A stretch of DNA of 6,584 nucleotides, taken from the NCBI GenBank assembly GCA_938015605.1, contig CALLPO010000067.1, positions 1 through 6,584 of the forward strand. The letters run 5' to 3'. Both the position numbers and the translations under genes were made by a program. Positions 1 through 6,298 of the stretch are shown here, piece by piece; position 1 is the stretch's first letter; each line of letters begins with the position of its first letter. The notes under the pieces were generated by a model. That model was not told the DNA's origin, did no database searches, and saw only the letters and a list, made by a program, of their open reading frames with translations. Source of the stretch: an uncultured Candidatus Altimarinota bacterium (GTDB lineage: Bacteria; Patescibacteriota; Gracilibacteria; BD1-5; UBA6164).

Positions 1-1402
1 GCCTGGTGCCACTAATATGATGACCTGAGTAGCATATGCTCAACTTGGAGGTATGCCAGTTATGGTTATTACTGGTCAAAAACCAATTAAAAAGTCTAAA
101 CAATGACTTTTCCAAATAGTAGATGTTGTTTGAATGATGAGACCATTAACTCAATATTCTCAAACGGTTGTTTCAGCTCATATGCTCCCATATATGGTAA
201 ATACTGCTATTAAGACAGCAGAAGAAGAAAAACCTGGAGCTGTTCATATTGAACTCCCAGAAGATATTGCAGCAGAAGAAATTGATATAAGACCTGAAGA
301 TATTCCAAAAATACCATATTCAAGACGCCCTGAAATTGATGAAAAAATGCTTATCACCTTGGTTGATAAAATAGAAAAAGCTAAAACTCCAGTAATACTT
401 CTTTGATCTGCAGCAAATAGAAAGAGAGTTACTAAATATATTACAAAATTTATTGAAAAACATAATATACCCTATTTTGCAAGCCAGATGTGAAAATGAG
501 TGGTTGATTGATGTGAAGATCAATACCTATGAACAGCAGCACTTACAGAAAAAGATTATATTCATGATATTTTAGATAAATCAGATCTTATTATTTCTGT
601 GTGATATGATAGTGTTGAAAAACCGACTCAAGTTATTTCTGATTGAAAGACAGAAGTAGTTCATATTAATTTTGTAAACACATCAATGGATAGTGTATAC
701 TCTCCATCTCTTGAAGTTGTTTGAGATATTTGAAATACTTTTTGGAGACTTGAGGAAAGTGAAATTAATACAAGTAACTGGGATTTTGAAGAAATGTATG
801 CAATGAGAAAGACTAATAAGGAAAAAGTTATATGAAATATTTCTCTTGAGGATGACATTGATATTATGATGCCAAGAAGATTGGTTAATGATGTAAGAGA
901 ATGTTTAGGTGATGATGACATTTTGACTCTTGATAATGGACTCTATAAAGTATGGTTTGCAAGAAATTATCCAGCATATACTCCAAATACTATTTTACTT
1001 GATAATGCTCTAGCTACAATGGGGGCTGGTTTCCCTTCTGCTATGGAAGCAAAAAGATTGAATCCTGATAAGAAAGTTGTATGTGTAACGGGGGACTGAT
1101 GATTAGTTATGAATCTGTGAGATTTAGAAACATTAGTAAGATTAAAATTAGATATAGTTGTAGTTGTTCTAAATAACTATAATTACTGAATGATAAAATG
1201 GAAACAAGAATGATCTTGATTTGATGATTATGGTTTAGATTTTGGGAATCCAAATTTTGTACAATTAGCTGAGAGTTTTGGATGAACAGGTTTCAAAGTA
1301 GCACACAAAAATGATTTTAAACCAACTCTAGAAAAATCTTTACAAATAAAGTGATTAGTTATAATAGACCTAGACTTTGATTACCCTCAGGAGATAAAAT
1401 AG
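1..1402 (+). CDS. Acetolactate-synthase-like thiamine-diphosphate enzyme (5' end outside window)
   Basis: Reading from base 2 with TGA as Gly gives 466 residues ending at TAG 1400-1402. It begins at the PGATN segment, usually near residue 80-85 of this family, so the full protein would be about 550 residues, normal for the IlvB superfamily. The ThDP/Mg motif is GDGG (1091-1102, both later glycines TGA) followed 26 residues on by NN (1172-1177), with the usual MN in between. The N-terminal part has ITGQ, KQGLFQIVDVVGMMRPLT and PGAVHIELPEDI, typical of acetolactate-synthase-like proteins. The family condenses or decarboxylates 2-oxoacids in the cytosol. Where biosynthetic enzymes read GMVRQWQ, this one reads GMIKWKQ, so the specificity tryptophan is not in place. 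No small subunit, ilvC or ilvD lies nearby; a cupin and an aldehyde dehydrogenase follow. Family is firm; the substrate (pyruvate or another 2-oxoacid) is open. The cofactor-activating Glu lies upstream of the window. Confidence 0.9.
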
Positions 1403-1436
1403 AGTGATATAAATATATAATTTAATCAGAATTTGT

Positions 1437-1793
1437 ATGTGAAAATCAGTAATAATTAGAAATATTGCACAAATAGAAAAAGAATCTGCACATGATTGAA
1501 GTGGTGCAAGGAAATTATTATTATCACAAGAGGATAATATTTCTGAAAATATTGAAGCAATGACAAAGTGATATTTGCAACCTGGGAAAACTTTTGATTG
1601 GCATTCTCATGAAGGAATTGATGAATACTTCTTTGTAACTCAATGAAAAGGGACTATTACTTTTGAAGATTGAAGAGAAGTTGATTATTCAGTTGATAGT
1701 TTCATATATATCCCAGCTGAACTTAAACATAAAATTGAGGCAAAGTGAGATGTAGAAAATATTTTTTATTTTACTAGAATTTACAATAAATAA
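1437..1793 (+). CDS. Small single-domain cupin protein
   Basis: 118 residues from ATG 1437 to TAA 1791, including six TGA glycines. It fits the classical cupin motif 1, G(X)5HXH(X)4E(X)6G, exactly, with His56, His58 and Glu63 as likely metal ligands. The second motif is degenerate: it has PAELKH with His98 as the fourth ligand, but lacks its usual first Gly and final Asn. This is a minimal beta-barrel metal-binding cupin, expected to be cytosolic. Cupins of this size range from isomerases and dioxygenases to sugar- or ligand-binding proteins, so the reaction cannot be named. It lies 34 bases after the ThDP enzyme and only 3 bases before the dehydrogenase start, so the three are probably co-transcribed and it may act on the same metabolite. 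No Shine-Dalgarno sequence is visible before the start; this ATG was chosen because it is the only one that keeps the full fold. Confidence 0.88.
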
Positions 1794-1796
1794 ATT

Positions 1797-3164
1797 ATGC
1801 CTAAAACAATACAATCAGTAAATCCATATAATGGAGAAGTAAATTGAGAATTTGAATTATTAAATGAGGGGCAACTTGATGTGAAAATTGAGAAGGCTCA
1901 TGAAGCATTTTTGCAGTGGAGGGAAACAAGTTTTGATCATAGAAAAACAATGTTTCATAAATTGGCTGATGTGATTGATGCAGATGTAGAAAAATATGCA
2001 AAACTACAAACAATTGAGATGTGAATGTTGTATTGAGCTTCAATTAATGGACTTAAATGAACTGCTAATTTAATTAGATGGTTTGCAGATAATGCAGAAA
2101 AATTCTTGTGAGCAGAAGAGTTTGATGAATATGGGACTAAAGGAGTTTCAATACATGAACCATTAGGAGTTATTTATGGAATATGACCTTGGAATTTTCC
2201 TTATAATCAGGTACTTAGAGCAGCAGTTCCAAATATTATTGCAGGAAATACTACTGTGTATAAGCATGCTTCAAATGTTCCATTATGTGGACAACAAATT
2301 GAGAATTTTTTCAGAAAAGCTGGTTTTCCTGAGGGAGTGTATACTAATATTTTTATATCTTCTTCTCAATCTGAACATATTATTTCAAATGAAGTAGTTA
2401 GATGAGTTAACCTTACTGGCTGAGAAAATGCCTGAAAAGCAATTTGATCTTTGGCTTGAAAATATTTAAAGCCATCAGTTTTAGAGCTGTGAGGAAATGA
2501 TCCACTACTAATTCTAGACCATACAGATACACAAAAAATGGTTTCTCTTACCCAAGCATGTAGATTTAATGATGGAGGGCAAAGATGTAATTCTTCTAAA
2601 AGATTTATAGTATTAGAAAAGGATTATGACACATTTGTAACCTCTATGAAAGGCTTTGTTGAGAATCTACAAATGTGAGACCCAATGGATATATCTACAC
2701 AAGTTCAGCCATTAGTTAATAATAGTGCAGCTAAATTTATACATAATCAGGTGCAACAATCAGTTCAATGATGAGCTGAACTCATCATTTGATGAAAAAT
2801 TCTATGAGAACAAAAATCTTTTTATACTCCAACTATTTTGTCTGATGTTAAGAAGTGAATGGAATGTTATGATAGTGAAATTTTTGGTCCAGTAATGAGT
2901 ATTATTAAATCAACAAGTGTTGAGGAATCAATTCAGATTGCTAATGATAGTGAATATTGACTTTCAGCAGTAATTTATGGAGATAATGATAATCAATGTA
3001 GAGAAGTAGCAAAACAACTTGAATGAGGAATGATTTTTATTAATCAAATTGCTGGTTCAAAAGCACATCTTCCTATGGGATGAATTAGAAAATCTTGATA
3101 CTGAAAAGAGAATGGTCCAGAAGGACTCAGATCATTTACTAATAAAAAAATAATTATTTATTAA
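1797..3164 (+). CDS. NAD(P)-dependent aldehyde dehydrogenase, succinate-semialdehyde dehydrogenase (Sad/YneI)-like
   Basis: 455 residues, close to the ~460 of E. coli Sad/YneI. The whole aldehyde dehydrogenase active site is present: Asn133 in PWNFP, Lys156 in YKHASN, Glu230 in LELGGNDP and Cys264 in GGQRC. Spacing is canonical (N to K 23, E to C 34 residues). The C-terminal GGIRKSGYGKENG is also typical. The KHA-N segment and the stretch after PWNFP resemble Sad more than the longer GabD. Arg141, eight residues after the catalytic Asn, sits where human SSADH has a carboxylate-binding Arg; the second such Arg (six before the Cys) is Asn258 here. The likely reaction is oxidation of succinate semialdehyde or a similar aldehyde acid to the acid with NAD(P)+ reduction, in the cytosol. 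Ser159 rather than Glu at the usual NAD-selecting position leaves the cofactor open. More than 20 glycines are TGA. It is the last gene of the operon and is followed by a terminator. Confidence 0.92.
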
Positions 3165-3192
3165 AATAAGTTCAATTTTTTACAAACAAAAT

Positions 3193-3229
3193 AAATAATG
3201 TTATTATATGAATATAACATTATTTTTTT
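3193..3229 (+). terminator. Rho-independent-type terminator after the dehydrogenase gene
   Basis: Perfect inverted repeat AATAATGTTAT (3194-3204) with ATAACATTATT (3214-3224), one further A-T pair outside, a 9-base loop, and a run of seven T (3223-3229). The stem is AT-rich, as expected in this genome. It ends the operon of the ThDP enzyme, cupin and dehydrogenase, and stops only 11 bases before the next start codon. Confidence 0.75.
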
Positions 3230-3240
3230 ATATAAAAATT

Positions 3241-3816
3241 ATGCAAACTATATTTAATAGAGATCAATCACTTCACCTTTTGTGTGATGATGTGACTCAT
3301 AAAGAGAAAGGATTATTTCATATTATTCCTTTCAAATTATTAAGACATACAGATAGTGTAGATTTTCATTCAATCCCATACTTAGACCATGTGAATGCAA
3401 TGGAAAGAGTTATTCATGAAGACTGAGCAAAATCACCAGGGAAGGTCTGAAATGTTGCTGAAGGATGGTATATGCATGCTCATCAAGAAGATAATCTTAT
3501 TACAATTTCAGGAGTGAGACATGTAGAATTATATCATCCTTATTTCTCAAAATGAAAAATTGAAAAGTTTGAGATTTCAAAAGATTATATTAAACACAAT
3601 TGAAAAATTATTTGTGATGGTCCTTGAATATTAGGATGGCCAACAGGAGTTTATCATAGAAACAGTTCAACAAGAACATCTTCTAGTCTAAACTTATGAA
3701 TCAGATTTGATTGATTTGATGTAGATACAGAGTTCAATATTTATGAAGTAGATGTTGAGATGTGAGAAGTGCATATGATTAGAGAGTGAAGTTTAGACCA
3801 GCCAGCAGCTTTGTAA
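3241..3816 (+). CDS. Cupin-like protein of unknown function
   Basis: 191 residues from ATG 3241 to TAA 3814, nine glycines being TGA. The centre holds WYMHAHQEDNLITISG, a cupin-type metal site with His79 and His81 followed by Gln-Glu-Asp. About 58 residues later comes GVYHRNSS with His139, a plausible further ligand. The tail reads FNIYEVDVEMGEVHMIREG then LDQPAAL, a pattern I recall from uncharacterised cupin-fold proteins, though I cannot name the family. No signal peptide or membrane segment is visible, so it is probably cytosolic. It stands alone between two terminators and is therefore its own transcription unit. An in-frame ATG at 3208 would begin inside the upstream terminator hairpin, so 3241 is preferred. 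The fold is fairly safe; substrate and reaction are unknown. Confidence 0.82.
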
Positions 3817-3846
3817 GATTAACTTTCTTTTAATATAAAAAAGTAT

Positions 3847-3878
3847 AAACTATAATAATAAATTATTATAGTTTTTTT
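3847..3878 (+). terminator. Rho-independent-type terminator after the cupin-like gene
   Basis: Perfect 13-base inverted repeat AAACTATAATAAT (3847-3859) with ATTATTATAGTTT (3862-3874), then T through 3878 (seven T after the G). A run of A just upstream (AAAAAAG, ending 3843) could let it work in the reverse direction too, but no minus-strand gene was found. The rest of 3817-3940 is AT-rich and shows no gene or convincing promoter. Confidence 0.8.
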
Positions 3879-3940
3879 GATTTTATTTTTTTACTAAATG
3901 TAATTTAGAGAAAAATTATATTTACCCATTAATAAATAAT

Positions 3941-4654
3941 ATGAGATTAGAAAAATTAGACATTCTAAGAGGAGTAGCCATTTTTTTGATGGTGCTATTT
4001 CACCTAAATTTTTCACTTGTTTATTTTGGAGAGATTTATATTTTAAATTTTTCTTATCTATTTTGGTGGTTACTTTGAAAAGTCTCGGCACTCCTTTTTA
4101 TCTTCATTGCAGGGGTTTCATTTTTTTTGGCTGAACAAAAATACAAAGATAAAGTAGTAGAAAAATACAGTAAAATGATTATTGTTCTTATCATTATTGC
4201 AGTTTGAATTTCTCTTTCAACATATCTTTTATTTCCAGAACAATATATTAGATTTTGAATTATTCACTTTTTTGCACTGAGTTTTTTTCTACTTTTATTT
4301 TGTAGAAAATTTAGGTATTACAATATTTTAATATGAGCAACCATTGTTGCAATATGAATATTTTTTACCTGAGAGGTTAATAATCATTATTTTATTTTTC
4401 TTGGTTTTACCTACCCTTGATTTAATTCATTGGATGTATATCCAATATTTCCATACTTTTGAGTCATTCTGTTTTGATATGTAACGGGTCTTTTCCTTAA
4501 TGATAAAAAGCAATTAAAAATATTATGAACAAAAGAAGAATTATCTTGAATATTTTTATTATTTTCAAAAATGTGAAAAAAGTCTCTCCTTATTTATCTT
4601 ATACATCCCCCAATAATTACTGGAATTATTTATTATATAAATATAATAAAGTAA
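3941..4654 (+). CDS. DUF1624 / HGSNAT-like integral membrane protein
   Basis: 237 residues, very hydrophobic, with about six or seven membrane segments (near 10-32, 40-64, 78-98, 105-122, 128-144, 170-190, 214-234). The start MRLEKLDILRGVAIFLMVLFH matches the hallmark of DUF1624, the bacterial relatives of heparan-alpha-glucosaminide N-acetyltransferase: Asp7, Arg10-Gly11 and His21 in the first helix. FGIIHFFALS (His109) and YPIFPYFGVILFGY also fit. The family belongs to the membrane acyltransferase group that moves acetyl groups across or at the membrane onto sugars or other acceptors. The acceptor here cannot be deduced. The length is similar to short DUF1624 proteins and shorter than full HGSNAT-type enzymes. 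Twelve glycines are TGA. The gene starts 62 bases after the previous terminator and lies 24 bases before the DUF302 gene, so it probably opens a small operon. Confidence 0.85.
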
Positions 4655-4678
4655 TTAATTTATAACTAACCTTCCAGT

Positions 4679-5068
4679 ATGAAATATTGATATACAAAAG
4701 AAGTAAATCTCAGTTTTGAAGAAGCACTTGATGAAGTAACTCTTTGCCTGGCTGAACAAGGTTTTTGAATCATGACAAAAATAGATGTGCAAGAATCTAT
4801 GCAAAAAAAGCTCTGAAGAACAATAGAAAAGTACATGATTCTGTGAACATGTAATCCAACCCTTGCATATGAAGCTCTTCAAGCTGAACAAGAAATTGGT
4901 TTAATTATGCCTTGTAATGTTGTAGTGTTTCAAAAGTCTGATAAGGTTTTTGTTTCTACAATTCTTCCTACTGTGTGAATAGGATTTGTAGAAAATGAAG
5001 AAATTAAAAAGATAGCTGAAACAGCAGAATGATTATTAAAAGAAGCACTTGATAGTATGTTAGCTTAA
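4679..5068 (+). CDS. DUF302 family protein
   Basis: 129 residues from ATG 4679 to TAA 5066. The whole protein fits DUF302: an N-terminal beta strand and helix (YGYTKEVNLSFEEALDEV), then GFGIMTKIDVQES, then the family core GTCNPTLAYEALQAE and IGLIMPCNVVV at residues 56-83. It contains Cys58 and Cys79 and ends in a helix (EIKKIAETAEGLLKEALDS). DUF302 is a small cytosolic alpha/beta domain whose biochemical role is not established, so no function is assigned. Six glycines are TGA, including one in the core. The upstream membrane-protein gene is 24 bases away and the downstream 93-residue gene 13 bases away, suggesting one transcript. A collapsed copy of this gene lies at 5527-5644. Confidence 0.92.
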
Positions 5069-5081
5069 TAATAGAAAAGTT

Positions 5082-5363
5082 ATGAAAAATAATAGGGATA
5101 AATTAAAGCAATTTGTAAGTACCAATGGGAAATATGCTTTCATTATTTCGGAAGCAATTTTAACAGAATCATCTTGAGAGGAGTTTATAAATGCATATAT
5201 GTATGTTATTGAAGATTGAAAGTGCATCAGAGATGAATTGCAGGACACAATATCAAATTGCCAAGATGTTGCAAATGAAATGTATTGAATCAGCATAAAC
5301 TCATGGAGACCTATTACAAAAGTTGATATTCTTAAAAAATATTGATATAAGTATTATGATTAA
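5082..5363 (+). CDS. Hypothetical protein, 93 residues
   Basis: Open with TGA as Gly from ATG 5082 to TAA 5361, with four TGA glycines. I do not recognise the family. The protein is soluble and mixed in charge, without signal peptide or membrane segment. It opens with a basic stretch (MKNNRDKLKQFV), followed by a strand-helix pattern (KYAFIISEAIL, EEFINAYMYVIEDG), and ends with a basic, tyrosine-rich tail (ILKKYGYKYYD). Two Cys (in GKCIRDE and SNCQDV) lie about 12 residues apart. It follows the DUF302 gene by 13 bases and is probably co-transcribed. Coding is supported by codon use like its neighbours and by TGA falling at glycine-like positions (EDGK, YGI). No function can be given. Confidence 0.7.
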
Positions 5364-5458
5364 CTTGATAAAATCATCGAAATAATCAAAACCATAATAA
5401 TGAAAAATAATTTACCACATATAAGATCAGTAGCTTTATAGTAAATAAAAATTGATAA

Positions 5459-5486
5459 TTTACAAATATTATGCACATAATATACT
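5459..5486 (+). promoter_or_regulatory. Candidate sigma70-type promoter in the 5364-5526 gap
   Basis: TTTACA (5459-5464), 16 bases, then TATACT (5481-5486), close to the TTGACA/TATAAT consensus. It sits in a 163-base gap without a gene and faces the DUF302 remnant and the 182-residue gene. In AT-rich DNA such matches occur by chance, but here it coincides with two inverted repeats. It would drive the gene at 5652. Confidence 0.4.
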
Positions 5487-5492
5487 ATGTGC
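5466..5492. promoter_or_regulatory. Two overlapping inverted repeats on the candidate promoter (possible operator)
   Basis: First repeat: ATATTATG (5466-5473) and CATAATAT (5476-5483), 8-base arms around CA. Second repeat: GCACATA (5473-5479) and TATGTGC (5486-5492), 7-base arms around six bases. They share bases 5473-5483, so as hairpins they exclude each other. Together they cover the spacer and -10 of the candidate promoter, a usual place for a repressor operator. No regulator gene is in view. Confidence 0.4.
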
Positions 5493-5526
5493 TAAATATA
5501 AAAAGCTTACAATTCAATTTTATAGA

Positions 5527-5644
5527 ATGGAATACTGATATACAAAAGACTTGAATCAGTTTTGTAAAAATTGAAAAGATTAGTGAAGTAGCTAAAAAAG
5601 CCGAGGAGCAATTAGTAGAAGGTCTTGATAGTATATTAGCATAA
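5527..5644 (+). pseudogene. DUF302 gene remnant with internal deletion and frameshift
   Basis: The first bases encode MEYGYTKDLN, matching MKYGYTKEVN of the intact DUF302 protein at 4679. After a short frame change the rest encodes TGISFVKIEKISEVAKKAEE and then QLVEGLDSILA before TAA 5642. This matches the C-terminus VGIGFVENEEIKKIAETAEG plus LLKEALDSMLA. About 80-90 central residues, with the whole GTCNP/MPCN core, are missing. The DNA is still close to the intact copy at both ends (for example GATATACAAAAGA and CTTGATAGTAT). The N-terminal frame meets TAG within 20 codons, and the C-terminal frame has no ATG start. A non-functional relic of a duplication is the best reading. Expression of a short C-terminal helix from a GTG at 5489 cannot be excluded. 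Confidence 0.75.
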
Positions 5645-5651
5645 AAAGATA

Positions 5652-6200
5652 ATGAAAAATATGAATTTTATAGAAAAATTAGCATCTTATAGATTATGAT
5701 ATTTACTTTCAACAGATTTACCTAGCTTAGCAATTCAATGAATTGAAGAATGATATAAAAGTGAATCTTTGTATACTTTAGCATGACTTAAAGCATGAAA
5801 TAATAAATTTGAATTAGTTGAATATTTAAATAAAACATTGGTGGAGCTAAATATTAAAAGCCTTTCTAATGAAGAGTTTTTTCATATTCTTTTAAAGTAT
5901 TATTTAGTTAACTTAAAAAGTAAAAAACTAGATTTTAAATATTGAATGAATCAAATTTACACTAAATTTATAGTTTGAGGTAATTATGACTGATTTAATA
6001 CTATTAAAAAATTACATTGTAGAGAATTACTTGAGAAATTGGAAAATAATTTTGTCCAATATGAAGAATTCATATGGGAATTGAACACATTATCAGTTTC
6101 CTCATTAACTTTTGACAGAAGGTATTTTCTCTTAGAAATCACTAAAAAAATTAAAAAAGAGACATATACAGATATTGATATTTATTTAGATACACTATAA
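5652..6200 (+). CDS. Hypothetical protein, 182 residues
   Basis: Runs from ATG 5652 to TAA 6198, with eight TGA glycines. Predicted soluble and largely helical. The N-terminal part (residues 7-46) reads IEKLASYRLGYLLSTDLPSL, then AIQGIEEGYKSESLYTLAGL. This resembles a pattern (L-A-x-x-x-hydrophobic-E-x-G-x-x-S-x-S-L-x-x-L-A-G) that I recall from small uncharacterised bacterial proteins, so it may be a known DUF I cannot name. The C-terminal half is Lys/Glu-rich, with leucine-spaced helices (LLEKLENNFVQYEEFIWEL). A second ATG at 5661 (codon 4) could also be the start. It lies 7 bases after the DUF302 remnant, as the 93-residue gene lies 13 bases after the intact DUF302 gene, and is followed by a terminator. 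Function unknown. Confidence 0.75.
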
Positions 6201-6213
6201 AATATTTCATTAT

Positions 6214-6234
6214 AAGTAAGACATAATCTTACTT
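6214..6234 (+). other. Short hairpin just before the terminator
   Basis: Perfect 8-base inverted repeat AAGTAAGA (6214-6221) and TCTTACTT (6227-6234) with a 5-base loop, 13 bases after the stop of the 182-residue gene. It has no T-run of its own. It may be a 3'-end stabilising hairpin or the outer part of a double terminator. Confidence 0.5.
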
Positions 6235-6237
6235 GAT

Positions 6238-6279
6238 AAAAAGTATTTATTTCCTACCCTAGGAGTAGATACTTTTTTT
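6238..6279 (+). terminator. Rho-independent-type terminator after the 182-residue gene
   Basis: Outer stem AAAAAGTAT (6238-6246) with ATACTTTTT (6269-6277), inner stem TCCTA (6252-6256) with TAGGA (6260-6264) around CCC, and an internal loop between them. The final T-run is 6273-6279. It ends 19 bases before the YCII-domain gene. Confidence 0.75.
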
Positions 6280-6298
6280 ATATTTTAAAGACATAAGA

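Noticed and set aside
1..1402. Under the standard code the first region looks like a heavily decayed acetolactate synthase pseudogene.
   Set aside because: Every interrupting stop is TGA and lies at a glycine position; with TGA as Gly the frame is open to a TAG stop. The gene is intact apart from the window edge.
3208..3240. An in-frame ATG at 3208 that would lengthen the cupin-like protein by 11 residues.
   Set aside because: It lies in the loop of the upstream terminator hairpin and would encode hydrophobic residues out of keeping with the rest; ATG 3241 is simpler.
3894..5296. Minus-strand open frames opposite the membrane-protein, DUF302 and 93-residue genes.
   Set aside because: They are antisense to well-supported plus-strand genes, match no family I know, and result from the AT-rich composition.
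5400..5441. A 13-codon frame (MKNNLPHIRSVAL) in the 5364-5526 gap, starting with the same 12 bases as the 93-residue gene.
   Set aside because: Too short; the similarity ends after ATGAAAAATAAT, an A-rich string likely by chance. It might be a trace of the duplication but cannot be supported.
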